Positions 9,331-17,283 of a DNA stretch of 64,000 nt are shown piece by piece. The stretch is from Opitutaceae bacterium (GTDB lineage Bacteria; Verrucomicrobiota; Verrucomicrobiia; Opitutales; Opitutaceae). The stretch covers positions 62,001-126,000 of the forward strand of contig JAUSID010000163.1 in the NCBI GenBank assembly GCA_030648295.1. Reading direction: 5' to 3'. A program made the position numbers and the translations under genes. Numbering within the stretch: the first letter of the stretch is position 1; every line of letters begins with the position of its first letter. The notes below the pieces were generated by a model. The model was not told the origin of the DNA. It searched no databases and worked only from the letters and a program-made list of their open reading frames with translations.

Positions 9331-9502
9331 GTGGCTGCGGCGTCCAGCCGCAGATGCGGATAGCTGTAGAATAACCGGCAGGATGCCGGTGCCACTGCGG
9401 CGCCGGTTTCAGTCGTGCTTTCGTCGTGGCATGGGCGTCGTCTTGGATCCGTGGCGCTCGGCCAATGCGGGCGGGGACGCCCGCGCTCCCAAGGGAACGG
9501 AC
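9331..9502. repeat. Cluster of short GC-rich palindromes
   Basis: The 455-bp spacer 9110-9564 holds no gene that I can support. It contains GTGGCTGCGGCGTCCAGCC-type and CCGGCAGGATGCCGG palindromes (9331-9395), a copy of the GGGACGCCCGCGCTCCC family (9464-9490), and at 9525-9560 a run of ATCCGNAATCC repeats. A related ATCCGAAATCC run precedes rbfA at 38700. Confidence 0.6.
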
Positions 9503-9564
9503 TTCCGATTCCCCGGGATTTGCCTAATCCACAATCCGCAATCCGAAATCCGAAATCGAATGAC

Positions 9565-9942
9565 CTACTCCAACGCGTTCGCTGCCGCCGCATCGAGCAG
9601 CGTGATCTCGCGGGTGCCGTTGGGCTTCCTTACCACGAGCACCGGCCGATCGCGCAGCTGGCCCAACAGTTCTTCGTCGGAAATGATCTCGTATCCGCGG
9701 GTGACGGGCTGCGGTGCAGCGGGCAATTGCGTCGGGATTGCCTGTCGCGGTGATGACACCGCCATCCAGAGCGCCGCGACTGCGGCCGCCGAGGCTCCGG
9801 CGGCGAGCGTGCGACGGAGTTGGCGCCGCCGCCGCGCGATGGCCGCCGCCGCGCGGGCGTAATCCGCCGCCGGGCCCGCGCTCCAGTTGTCGTGAAACAA
9901 CTCCGCCAGCAGTTTCGCGTCGCGTTCTGGTTTTCTATTCAT
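9565..9942 (-). CDS. Small membrane protein, possible anti-sigma factor
   Basis: 125 residues. The N-terminal half is cytoplasmic-looking and basic (ARRRRQLRR). One hydrophobic segment follows at ~45-63 (TLAAGASAAAVAALWMAV), then a short C-terminal region (~65-125) predicted outside. The ATG at 9942 overlaps the last 8 bases of the sigma factor gene (stop TAG 9935-9937), indicating translational coupling. A TTG three codons earlier is an alternative. No zinc-finger HxxxCxxC motif of classical ZAS anti-sigma factors is present. Position directly after an ECF sigma gene, the single membrane span and the coupling suggest a membrane-bound regulator of that sigma factor; this is inference from context only. 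Confidence 0.65.
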   Translation of the reverse strand: MNRKPERDAKLLAELFHDNWSAGPAADYARAAAAIARRRRQLRRTLAAGASAAAVAALWMAVSSPRQAIPTQLPAAPQPVTRGYEIISDEELLGQLRDRPVLVVRKPNGTREITLLDAAAANALE

Positions 9943-10552
9943 GGCCGGCAAGGAGGGTGAGCAACCGGCGCCGAAGTTCGGCGCGGGCGCGGGTCAGTCG
10001 CGATTCGACGGCTTTCGGGGAGATGCCGAGTGTTTCCGCGATGGTTCGCACATCGAAACCGGAAAAATACTTGGCCTCGAGCAATGCCCTCTCGCCTGGA
10101 TCCAATGACACGAGCGCGGCGTCCAAGGCGGTCTGCAACCGCTGCTCGCCATCGTCGCCCGCAGAGTCGGCCTCACTGCATTCAGCGCGCCGGCGATTGA
10201 GAAGCTGCCAGAACGTCAGCCGGCGCCGGCGGCAGTCGCTCAGCGCGGTGCGGGCCACAACCCGAACCCAGCCCATGAACATCCCCTCGGAATCGCACGG
10301 GCGCGCATGTTTGGCGATGCGGAGATACGTTTGTTGGAGCGCCTCGCTGGCCAAGTCGTGATCACCACGCGTCGCGCCGAGCAGCTGGCGGAAGATCGCC
10401 GGCCCATAGTTCCGATGGAATTGCGCCCAGGCCGCATCGTCGCCGCGCGCGAGGCCCGCGGTCAGCGCGAGCAGCGGCGCAGCGGGGGAGGTTTGCTCCA
10501 TGCGCGCGGCGAGCAACCGGGCATTCAACGGGCTGACGGCGGAACGGGTCAC
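9935..10552 (-). CDS. ECF-type RNA polymerase sigma factor
   Basis: 205 residues with sigma region 2 (FHRNYGPAIFRQLLGATRGDHDLASEALQQTYLRIAKHA, ~res 45-83, and the WVRVVARTALSDCRRRR segment) and region 4 with its helix-turn-helix (DPGERALLEAKYFSGFDVRTIAETLGISPKAVESRLTRARAELRRRL, ~150-197). It lacks regions 1.1 and 3, as expected for the extracytoplasmic function group. Start: GTG at 10552 overlaps the stop of the upstream gene (GTGA), fitting a coupled operon. The ATG at 10501 gives a shorter protein that still holds region 2 and is a real alternative. Middle gene of a three-gene set (secretin-N-domain protein, sigma, membrane protein). Its target genes are unknown; such sets usually autoregulate. 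Confidence 0.9.
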   Translation of the reverse strand: MTRSAVSPLNARLLAARMEQTSPAAPLLALTAGLARGDDAAWAQFHRNYGPAIFRQLLGATRGDHDLASEALQQTYLRIAKHARPCDSEGMFMGWVRVVARTALSDCRRRRLTFWQLLNRRRAECSEADSAGDDGEQRLQTALDAALVSLDPGERALLEAKYFSGFDVRTIAETLGISPKAVESRLTRARAELRRRLLTLLAGHE

Positions 10553-11310
10553 TTTTTTTCAGCGGCGGGCGGCGGCGGTGCCGCATCTCGTGGTCGCGGT
10601 TTTCCGCCCGCTTTATCCATCCCTTTTTCGCGCTCCTGTCGACGTCTGACCACCTCGGCACTCACGGCTTGAAGGCGGTCGCGTTCGGCTTGCACGCGCT
10701 CGGTTTTTGTTTTCTCCGGCGGTCCGGACAGCGTCGAGATCACTTTGCTTGCCACCGCAATCGCACCGGGGGTGCCCGACACCAGCAGAAGGCTGGTCGC
10801 GGGATGAAACTTCAATTGCAGCGCCTCGGGTTTGTTTTGGGGCTGGAGTTCCCAAGCGGTGCGCACGGCGGACACGATGTCATCGACGGATTGTTTTTCC
10901 AAGTAAGGACCCAGTTGAAACGATTCGAAGGCGTTGGTGTCGCCGGAACGTTTCATGAGCACATACACCGGGATATCGGATGGATTGGGGCCGGATCGCT
11001 GTTGGGGAGCGCGAATGATGCTCAGACCGCGGCCGTTGAGCAGCAGGCCCAGCGCGTTGGCGACTGCTTCCGTATCGGCATTGCGAATCGAAAACGCGGG
11101 AAGCTCGGTTGCGAGATCCGCTGTTTCCCCGACCAGGTTGAAATGGGACTCGCTGGCGCCGGAAATCGATTTCACCAACTGGGCAAGGGTGCCGCCGGGA
11201 AAATCGATCGTGGTGAGATTTCGACCATCCTGTTGGGCGGCGCCGGCGGGTCCGGCAAAGCCGACGAGGGCAAGTGCAATCAAGGCAACGAGCGCGCGGG
11301 GAGTGTTCAT
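10549..11310 (-). CDS. Exported protein with secretin N0/N1-like domains
   Basis: 253 residues from ATG 11310 (an ATG at 11319 adds three residues). Signal peptide: ALVALIALALVGFAGPAGA-A. Residues ~28-95 resemble a secretin/TonB short N-terminal (N0, STN) domain: 'IDFPGGTLAQLVKSISGAS...FSIRNADTEAVANALGLLL'. Residues ~115-195 resemble an N1 ring-building domain: 'VDDIVSAVRTAWE...LKFHPATSLLLVSGTPGAIAVASKVISTL'. There is no secretin beta-barrel. The C-terminal ~60 residues are charged and Pro-rich (RQEREKGMDKAGGKPRPRD). First gene of an overlapping operon with an ECF sigma factor. In TonB systems an STN domain transmits a surface signal to an anti-sigma factor, so a signalling role is possible. 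The domain calls are by eye. Confidence 0.7.
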   Translation of the reverse strand: MNTPRALVALIALALVGFAGPAGAAQQDGRNLTTIDFPGGTLAQLVKSISGASESHFNLVGETADLATELPAFSIRNADTEAVANALGLLLNGRGLSIIRAPQQRSGPNPSDIPVYVLMKRSGDTNAFESFQLGPYLEKQSVDDIVSAVRTAWELQPQNKPEALQLKFHPATSLLLVSGTPGAIAVASKVISTLSGPPEKTKTERVQAERDRLQAVSAEVVRRRQEREKGMDKAGGKPRPRDAAPPPPAAEKK

Positions 11311-11429
11311 GGGTGGCATGAATAATACGCACGCCGACCCGAAATCCTTCGGGCACTTCATTCCGGGATGCTTTCGACAATTCGAACCTCCCGAACGATT
11401 TCAGCATCGCGGCGAGCGTCTCGGATCGA

Positions 11430-11546
11430 TCAGAAAGTACTCGAAGACGAAAACACGATGTTGACGATGTGCGCCATGAAAACTCCCGCAGCTATGACCA
11501 GCATCCACCTGAGCTCCGGGAAGTGACTTCTCGGAAATTTTCCCAT
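11430..11546 (-). CDS. Possible small membrane protein, 38 residues
   Basis: A short frame with one hydrophobic span (MLVIAAGVFMAHIVNIVF) after a charged start (MGKFPRSHFPELR). The start lies head-to-head with, and overlaps by 2 bases, the start of the 602-residue gene on the other strand. No ribosome-binding motif is visible and no family is recognised. It may be chance; kept because it fills the spacer and looks like a membrane miniprotein. Confidence 0.25.
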   Translation of the reverse strand: MGKFPRSHFPELRWMLVIAAGVFMAHIVNIVFSSSSTF

Positions 11547-13353
11547 GTCCATTTCAATGCACGAGCACCTTTTGAACCTCAACGCCGACGTGCAGAAGAC
11601 CTGGCTGCGCCAAGTCGGCGCGTGGGACAAGACGTTGACCCGCAAGGCACAGTTCGTGGCGGCCATCGAAGCCTACCTGCGCGACAACCTCGCGGGGTTC
11701 ATCGCCCGGTTGTCGGAACCGGAGAAACTTCTGCTGGCCGAATCCGCGCACCAAGGACGCCTGATCGGTGCCCGCGAGTTCGAAGGCAAATACGGCGGAC
11801 CGTGCCCGATGCCGAAAGGCTACTACGGCTACGGCGAGAAGATTCCGCTGCTGGCCGCGGTGATTTGCCGGCCGCGAAATGCCTACGAAGGCGAACCGGT
11901 GTTGGCGCGCGAACTGATTGAGCCGCTGCGGCGGTTGCTGCCCAGGCCGGCCGCCGTGCAACCGCGCACGCAACCGGCACTGCCGATGTTCTGGCCGTCC
12001 GAGCAGCACGAAAACGGCGACGAAAAGGTCCGCCCGGTCCAGGTCCACGAAGGCGAGCGGATCGCGCCGGTCGAACTGGTTCGTGTGTTGCGGCTGATCC
12101 AAGGGGGCAAGGTCCACGTCGCCGCTTCCAGCCGGCGGCCAACGGATGCGGCGACGCGGTTGATCGGCGAGGCGCTGTTGGTGCCGGATTTCGCGCTGGA
12201 CCCGCCGAAAACGGAAACCGACAAGTGGACCGAACTCGGCGGTCCGGTTCGCGCGCATGCCTGGGGCGTGCTGGTGCAGCAATGCGGCTGGGCCCGGCCA
12301 CACGGCGGCGCACTGAAGCTGACCGCGGCCGGCCAGGCCATGCTGCGGGGCTTTTCACCGGAGGCGTTTCGCGCGGGCGTGATGGAGTTCCTCGGCAACG
12401 GTGAGTTCGACGAGTTGCACCGCGTCACCCATATTCGCGGCCAGTCGGGCAAGGCGCGGCGATGGATTAGCGATCCCGGCGTGCGCAAAGCCGCTGTTGA
12501 GGAGGCGATGAGCGCGCTGCCCGTCGGCGATTGGCTGGCCTACGAGGAGGCGCGGCGAATCATCGAGGCATCCGGCGAGGAGTGGGACGTGCTGGAGGAA
12601 GACGCCGGCGTGCTCTACTTCGCCGAGCTGCGCTACGGGGTGATCAACGACATGGCCGGCCTCAACAGCCAGTTCTTGCGGGCGCTGTTCCTCGAATCGT
12701 TCGCCACGCTCGGCCTGCTGGATGTCGGTTATGTGTATCCACAATCCCTCTGGCCCGACCTCGGCGATGCGTGGGGGATCGAAGACATGAGTTTCTGCGG
12801 TCGCTACGACGGGCTGCTTTTCGTGCGGGTCAATCCGCTCGGCGCCTATGCACTCGGATACTCCGACGGCTATGAGCTCCGCGCCGATCCGGGGCCGAAA
12901 CTACTCCGCGTTCTGCCGGAGCTGGAAATCCATCTCGCGACCGACGTGCTTAATCCCGCCGATCGCGCCTGCCTGGAACTGATGGCCGTGTGTCGGTACG
13001 ACGGGGTCTGGGTCCTCGACGCGGAGCGCATTCTCTCGCATGTCGAAGCCGGCGGCGCGCTGGCCGAGTTGCAGCAGTTTCTGGAAGCGAACGCAGCGGA
13101 CGGCCTGCCGGAGAGCGTGTGCGATTTCCTGGCGTCGCTCGAGCGGCGCATCCGGGCTTTCCGGCGCGCGCGTGAAGCGGTGCTGCTGGAATGGGAAGAC
13201 GAAGGTCTCGCGCGTCACATTGCTGCCGATGCCACCACCAGCCCGCTTTGTTCCCACGCGGGTGGCAATCGGTTGGTCGTGTCGAAGGACCAGCTCAACG
13301 CATTTCGGCGCGCGTTGAAGCAACTCGGATTCGTCATGCCGGCGGGAAAGTAG
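11545..13353 (+). CDS. Protein resembling the C-terminal region of XPB-type helicases
   Basis: 602 residues, unknown function. The C-terminal third (~res 405-545) reads like the 'XPB/Ssl2-like helicase C-terminal' domain found in bacterial proteins. It has a hydrophobic core strand 'PELEIHLATDVLNPADRACLELMAVCRYDGVWVLDAERI', then 'VEAGGALAELQQFLEANAADGLPESVCDFLASLERRI' (the GLP...v..fL segment) and a final VSKDQLNAFRRALKQLGF. In the family this pattern is fused to, or encoded beside, an SF2 helicase or another DNA-repair module. Here I see no Walker A or helicase motifs and no helicase neighbour. The N-terminal half has winged-helix-like segments (PVELVRVLRLIQGGKVHVAASSRRPT). Cytoplasmic, no signal peptide. 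Flanked by unrelated genes on the opposite strand. Alternative start: the ATG four codons later (MHEHLLNLN). Confidence 0.75.
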   Translation: MSISMHEHLLNLNADVQKTWLRQVGAWDKTLTRKAQFVAAIEAYLRDNLAGFIARLSEPEKLLLAESAHQGRLIGAREFEGKYGGPCPMPKGYYGYGEKIPLLAAVICRPRNAYEGEPVLARELIEPLRRLLPRPAAVQPRTQPALPMFWPSEQHENGDEKVRPVQVHEGERIAPVELVRVLRLIQGGKVHVAASSRRPTDAATRLIGEALLVPDFALDPPKTETDKWTELGGPVRAHAWGVLVQQCGWARPHGGALKLTAAGQAMLRGFSPEAFRAGVMEFLGNGEFDELHRVTHIRGQSGKARRWISDPGVRKAAVEEAMSALPVGDWLAYEEARRIIEASGEEWDVLEEDAGVLYFAELRYGVINDMAGLNSQFLRALFLESFATLGLLDVGYVYPQSLWPDLGDAWGIEDMSFCGRYDGLLFVRVNPLGAYALGYSDGYELRADPGPKLLRVLPELEIHLATDVLNPADRACLELMAVCRYDGVWVLDAERILSHVEAGGALAELQQFLEANAADGLPESVCDFLASLERRIRAFRRAREAVLLEWEDEGLARHIAADATTSPLCSHAGGNRLVVSKDQLNAFRRALKQLGFVMPAGK

Positions 13354-13369
13354 GCGTCCTGGACGCCGC

Positions 13370-14458
13370 TCAACCCGCGACCTTCGGCGTTTCGGCCAGC
13401 GCGGAGTCGAACGACTTCAGCATCGCGGCAATCGTCGCGTCGGTCTCGTCACCCATGTTCGAGATCCGGAAGGTCTTTCCCTTCAGCTTGCCGTAGCCGC
13501 CGTCGATCACCAGCTGGTGCTTCGTTTTCAGCGTCTTGTTCAGCGCGGGGAGATCGATGTTCTGCGTGTTCGCAAAGCAGTTCAGCGTCACCGAGCCGTA
13601 GCCCTCCTTCGGGAAAAATTTGAAGCCCTTCGCGAACACGTGCTCGCGCACGGTCTGGTTCAGCCGCGCGTGACGCGCGTAACGATTCTCGATTCCCTCG
13701 GCCTTGATGTCCTCGAGCTTCGACTTCAGCGCGTAGATCAGCGGAATCACCGGCGTGCTCGGCGTCATGCCCGCCTCGTGGTTCTTCTGGAATTCGACGA
13801 AGTCGAAATAGTAGCCGCGGCCCTCGGTCTTCGCGGCGCGATCGAGCGCGCGTTTCGAAACCGACAGCAGCGAAAGCCCCGGCGGCAGCGCGAGCGCCTT
13901 TTGCGAACCGGTAATCAGAACGTCGATGCCGAGCTCGTCCTTCTTGATCGGCAGCGCGCTGAACGAGCTCACCGTGTCGACGATCGAAATCACGTCCGGA
14001 AACTCGCGGACCACCTTCATGATCGCCGCGAGATCGCTCATGCATCCGCATGACGTCTCGTTGTGAATCAGCGTCAGCGCGTCATAGCCGCCCCTGGCCA
14101 GTTCGCGGCGGACGGCGTCGGGATCGACCGGCTGGCCCCATTCGAATTTCAACGCCGTGGCCTGCTTCGCATCGCGCTGGGCGACATTGAACCATTTGTC
14201 CGAGAACGCACCGTTCATGCAGTTCAGCACTTTTTTCTGCACCACGTTCCGCAGCGTGCCCTCCATCGCGCCCCACGCGCTGCTGGTCGAGAGGTACACG
14301 GGGTCCTTCGTATACATGAGCTCCTGAAGCTGCGGCTGGATCGATTGGTAGAGCGCCACGAAGTCGGTGCTGCGGTGCCCGATCATCGGCTGCGCCATGG
14401 CGCGAAGCGTTTTTTCCGAGACGGCGATCGGGCCGGGGATGAAAAGTTTGTAGCTCAT
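13370..14458 (-). CDS. Class V aminotransferase (serine/alanine-glyoxylate type)
   Basis: PLP enzyme of 362 residues moving an amino group between Ser/Ala and a 2-oxo acid. Start: ATG at 14458, giving MSYKLFIPGP, typical of the family; the in-frame extension upstream is repeat sequence. The PLP lysine is K187 in ITGSQKALALPPG. D161 (SIVDTVSSFSALP) holds the pyridine nitrogen. H132-N-E-T-S and the N-terminal PGP motif bind the substrate carboxylate. Related enzymes serve as phosphoserine or serine-glyoxylate aminotransferases, and in some bacteria lacking SerC they take that role. The exact substrate cannot be read from sequence. The start codon is directly preceded by a palindrome of the family also found before lpxK and the M29 gene. 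Confidence 0.88.
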   Translation of the reverse strand: MSYKLFIPGPIAVSEKTLRAMAQPMIGHRSTDFVALYQSIQPQLQELMYTKDPVYLSTSSAWGAMEGTLRNVVQKKVLNCMNGAFSDKWFNVAQRDAKQATALKFEWGQPVDPDAVRRELARGGYDALTLIHNETSCGCMSDLAAIMKVVREFPDVISIVDTVSSFSALPIKKDELGIDVLITGSQKALALPPGLSLLSVSKRALDRAAKTEGRGYYFDFVEFQKNHEAGMTPSTPVIPLIYALKSKLEDIKAEGIENRYARHARLNQTVREHVFAKGFKFFPKEGYGSVTLNCFANTQNIDLPALNKTLKTKHQLVIDGGYGKLKGKTFRISNMGDETDATIAAMLKSFDSALAETPKVAG

Positions 14459-14479
14459 GGTTTTTGCTGCGCCAAAACC
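14459..14479. promoter_or_regulatory. Start-abutting palindrome 1 (GGTTTT...AAAACC family)
   Basis: On the minus strand GGTTTTGGC and GCAAAAACC flank a 3-nt centre, ending at the base before the aminotransferase ATG. It differs at one position from the element in front of lpxK over 21 bp. A hairpin here would place the start codon at the foot of the stem. Confidence 0.7.
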
Positions 14480-14483
14480 AAAT

Positions 14484-14506
14484 CGATTTTCCGCAGCGGA
14501 AAATCG
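14484..14506. repeat. 23-bp palindrome in the divergent promoter region
   Basis: Perfect 11-bp arms CGATTTTCCGC and GCGGAAAATCG around one A. Flanking sequence extends the symmetry imperfectly (CCAAAACCAAA on one side, TTTGGTGTTGG on the other), making ~50 bp of dyad structure between the divergent aminotransferase and lpxK genes. It could be an operator or a cruciform-forming repeat. Confidence 0.6.
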
Positions 14507-14608
14507 GTCGTTTGGTGTTGGCAGACTGATTGGAAGTTCACAAAGGAGGCGTGACGATGTGCACACGCGCCCCCGAAAACTGTTTACGTACTGATACCCG
14601 TCAACCTT

Positions 14609-14631
14609 AGGTTTTTGCGCAGCAAAAACCT
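14609..14631. promoter_or_regulatory. Start-abutting palindrome 2, before lpxK
   Basis: Perfect 10-bp arms AGGTTTTTGC and GCAAAAACCT around GCA. It ends one base before the lpxK ATG (14633), leaving no room for a Shine-Dalgarno motif outside the hairpin. Confidence 0.75.
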
Positions 14632-14632
14632 C

Positions 14633-15835
14633 ATGTGGCTGAAACGACGGCTCAACGCGCTAGAGCTCTTCACGATTGACGTGATCTACGGACGGCGTGC
14701 GGGCGCCGGGCCGATGCTTTACGGCGGGTTCCTGCAGGGACTGTCGTGGCTTTTCAGCGGCGTGGCGCAGGCGAGGCTCTGGCTTTACCGGCACCGGATT
14801 CTCCACGACCAGCCGCTCGGGTGCCTCGTCGTGGTGGTTGGCAACCTTACCGTCGGCGGCACCGGGAAAACCCCCGTGGTGGAAAAATTCGCGCGGGCGC
14901 TGCGCGATCGCGGCCGCCGCGTGGCTATTCTCAGCCGTGGTTACAAGAGCAAGGCGCCGCCGTTCTGGAAACGGCTGTGGTGGGAGCTGACGCATGCAGA
15001 ACTGCCGCCGCCGCGGATCGTGAGCGATGGCGAAAGGGTCCTGCTCGACAGCGAGCAGGCGGGCGATGAGCCGTTCATGCTGGCGCGAAACCTTCCCGGC
15101 GTGATCGTGCTCGTGGACAAGAACCGCGTGAACGCGGGCGCGTATGCGATCAAGAAATTCGGCTGCGATACCCTGGTGCTCGATGACGGGTTCCAATACC
15201 TGCCGCTGAAGGGCCGGTTGAACCTCCTGCTGGTGGACAAGACCAATCCGTTCGGCAATGGCCACCTGCTGCCCCGCGGAATCTTGCGCGAACCGATCAA
15301 GCACGTGCGCCGCGCGAGCTATGTTTTCCTCACGAAGTCAAACGGCGTGCGCGATCGCGAACTCGAGCAGCTGATCGACACGCATAATCCGGGCGTGGAT
15401 ATCATCGAGTGTGCGCACCGCCCGCAGTACCTCCAGCGGTTTGGGCTGCTGCTCAACGCGGCGGGTGCGCGCGAACCACTCGTGTTCCTCAAGGGGAAAC
15501 GCGTGTTTGCGTTCAGCGGCATCGCCACGCCCGAGAGCTTCGAGAAATTCCTGCGCGATCTCGGTGCGATGCTTGTCGGCCGCGAACGATTCCTCGATCA
15601 TTACCGTTATGAACCGGAGGACATCGAGGGATTGTTCGAACTCGCGCGGCGCGAAGGCGCGGAATGCCTGGTGACAACGGAAAAGGACGCGGTCCGAATC
15701 AGCGAGACGGCAGCGCTGCCGCTGCCTTTGTACTACCTGCGGCTGGAGATCGAAATCCTCCGCGGCGCCGCCGACTTCGACGAAGCCGTCGGTCGGATTT
15801 GTTTCCCACAGGTTTTCGCTCCGCGAAAACCTTAG
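14633..15835 (+). CDS. lpxK: Tetraacyldisaccharide 4'-kinase (lipid A biosynthesis)
   Basis: Phosphorylates the 4' position of the lipid A disaccharide precursor at the cytoplasmic face of the inner membrane; proof that this organism makes lipid A. 400 residues. Near the N-terminus is an amphipathic membrane-association segment ([19 protein letters not shown]). The P-loop [12 protein letters not shown] is at ~70-81, followed by [10 protein letters not shown] and the [10 protein letters not shown] motif (~184-193) with the conserved Asp-Asp-Gly-Phe-Gln. Then come [14 protein letters not shown] and the C-terminal [12 protein letters not shown]. All are LpxK hallmarks. ATG at 14633 preferred over an in-frame TTG at 14615, which lies inside the palindrome. 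The last seven codons (VFAPRKP-stop) are themselves a palindrome of the local family, so the C-terminus seems to have been rewritten by an inserted element. Confidence 0.95.
   Translation: MWLKRRLNALELFTIDVIYGRRAGAGPMLYGGFLQGLSWLFSGVAQARLWLYRHRILHDQPLGCLVVVVGNLTVGGTGKTPVVEKFARALRDRGRRVAILSRGYKSKAPPFWKRLWWELTHAELPPPRIVSDGERVLLDSEQAGDEPFMLARNLPGVIVLVDKNRVNAGAYAIKKFGCDTLVLDDGFQYLPLKGRLNLLLVDKTNPFGNGHLLPRGILREPIKHVRRASYVFLTKSNGVRDRELEQLIDTHNPGVDIIECAHRPQYLQRFGLLLNAAGAREPLVFLKGKRVFAFSGIATPESFEKFLRDLGAMLVGRERFLDHYRYEPEDIEGLFELARREGAECLVTTEKDAVRISETAALPLPLYYLRLEIEILRGAADFDEAVGRICFPQVFAPRKP
15810..15832. repeat. Palindrome 3, inside the end of lpxK
   Basis: Perfect 10-bp arms AGGTTTTCGC and GCGAAAACCT around TCC. 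It encodes the last residues of LpxK up to the base before its final stop codon. Same arms as the element at 15904-15926. Confidence 0.75.
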
Positions 15836-15903
15836 CGCAATCCAGTTGATCGCTCAGTTGACGAGAATTCGTTGGCTTTTTGCTTCGCTAAACCGACAAA
15901 GTT

Positions 15904-15926
15904 AGGTTTTCGCAGAGCGAAAACCT
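15904..15926. promoter_or_regulatory. Start-abutting palindrome 4, before the M29 gene
   Basis: Perfect 10-bp arms AGGTTTTCGC and GCGAAAACCT around AGA. The ATG at 15927 follows with no gap. A more decayed relative lies just upstream (~15873-15893, GGCTTTTTGC...GCTAAACC). Confidence 0.75.
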
Positions 15927-17057
15927 ATGATCATCGACCCCCGTTTCAACGAACTCGCCGCTGGCCTCACCGGGTTTTCGACCTCGCTGAAGAAAGGGGA
16001 GCGCGTCCTGATCGATGCTTTCGACGTGCCCGATGCGATGATCATTGCGCTCGTGCGTGCGGCGCGCGACCGCGGCGCCTATCCGTACGTGCAAATCCAC
16101 CGGGCGCGCGTCACCCGCGAGATGTCGCTGGGCGCGGAGGAGGCGCAGTTCGCGCCCCACGCCGACATCGAACTGGCGCGCATGCAAAAAATGGATGCGT
16201 ACATCGCCCTCCGCGGGTCGGAAAACATATTCGAGGCGTCCGACGTTCCGTCCGACCGCGTGCAACTTGTGTCGCGATTGATGAAACCGGTTCTCGATCA
16301 CCGCGTCGGCAAGACCAAGTGGGTCGTGCTGCGCTGGCCAAGCTCCGCCATGGCGCAGCAGGCCGGCATGAGCACCGAGGCATTCGAGGATTTCTACTTC
16401 CGCGTTTGCACGCTCGATTACGCGCGGATGACGCCGGGCATGAAGGCGCTCTCGGACCTGATGAAGAAAACCGACCGCGTCCACATCAAGGGACCCGGCA
16501 CCGATCTGCGTTTCTCGATCAAGGGCATCGGCGCGCAGCCATGCGGCGGGTTGCGCAACATTCCCGATGGCGAGGTCTTCTCGTGCCCGGTGAGGGATTC
16601 GGTCGAAGGCTACATCCAATACAACGCGCCCACGGTCTACCTCGGCGCGTCATTCGACAACATCCGGCTCGTGTTCAACAAGGGCCGGATCATCGAGGCC
16701 ACAGCCAACAACACCAGGCGGCTGAACGAGGTCCTGGACAGTGACGCGGGCGCGCGGTACATCGGCGAATTCGCGATCGGATTCAATCCGCACATCCTGG
16801 AGCCGATGCGGGACATTCTCTTCGACGAAAAAATCGCCGGGTCCTTCCATTTCACGCCGGGACAGGCCTACGAAGGCGTCGGCAACGGCAACAAGTCGCA
16901 GGTCCATTGGGACATGGTCTGTATCCAGCGGACCGAGTACGGTGGCGGCGAAATCTGGTTCGACGGAAAACTGATCCGCCAGGACGGCCAGTTCGTGCCG
17001 AAGTCGCTGCACAAGCTGAATCCGGATTATCTGCTGGGCCGCGGCAGCAACCGCTAA
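15927..17057 (+). CDS. M29-family metallo-aminopeptidase
   Basis: Cytoplasmic aminopeptidase (AmpS / aminopeptidase T type) removing N-terminal residues, 376 residues, close to the family length. Expected metal ligands of M29 are visible: the Glu in [12 protein letters not shown] (~res 213-224), the Glu in [13 protein letters not shown] (~275-287), the His in [12 protein letters not shown] (~318-329) preceded by a further His in [12 protein letters not shown], and the late '[12 protein letters not shown]' strand. The N-terminal domain with [13 protein letters not shown] and RGAYPYVQ is also typical. Start ATG directly follows a palindrome. Downstream is a 45-bp tandem repeat array. No operon partner beyond lpxK ~90 bp upstream. 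Confidence 0.9.
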   Translation: MIIDPRFNELAAGLTGFSTSLKKGERVLIDAFDVPDAMIIALVRAARDRGAYPYVQIHRARVTREMSLGAEEAQFAPHADIELARMQKMDAYIALRGSENIFEASDVPSDRVQLVSRLMKPVLDHRVGKTKWVVLRWPSSAMAQQAGMSTEAFEDFYFRVCTLDYARMTPGMKALSDLMKKTDRVHIKGPGTDLRFSIKGIGAQPCGGLRNIPDGEVFSCPVRDSVEGYIQYNAPTVYLGASFDNIRLVFNKGRIIEATANNTRRLNEVLDSDAGARYIGEFAIGFNPHILEPMRDILFDEKIAGSFHFTPGQAYEGVGNGNKSQVHWDMVCIQRTEYGGGEIWFDGKLIRQDGQFVPKSLHKLNPDYLLGRGSNR

Positions 17058-17070
17058 TCCAGATTTGTTC

Positions 17071-17240
17071 AACCGCGAATTCACGCGAATGGACACGAAT
17101 TAAATCCAGGTGTGCAACCGCGAATTCACGCGAAGGAACGCGAATGAAATCCAGGTGTGCAACCGCGAATTCACGCGAAGGAACGCGAATTCAATCCAGA
17201 TGGTGAAACCGCGAATTCACGCGAATGGACGCGAATGGAG
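17071..17240. repeat. Tandem array of four ~45-bp repeats
   Basis: AACCGCGAATTCACGCGA starts at 17071, 17116, 17161 and 17207 (periods 45, 45, 46). Each unit carries a spacer like ATCCAGGTGTGC. The mirror-image arm GCGTCCATTCGCGTTCATTCGCGGTT lies at ~17520-17548, so the array and that arm enclose the 17241-17515 spacer as a larger inverted structure. Same core as the ends of the 178-bp repeats at 4103 and 18741. Confidence 0.85.
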
Positions 17241-17283
17241 TCCTAGCGAGGCGCAGCCTCCGACCCGACACATTTCCCCGTTT

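Noticed and set aside
17071-17240. CRISPR-like array of ~45-bp period
   Set aside because: Units are nearly identical through the spacer part, there are only four, and no cas genes are present. It is a tandem repeat.
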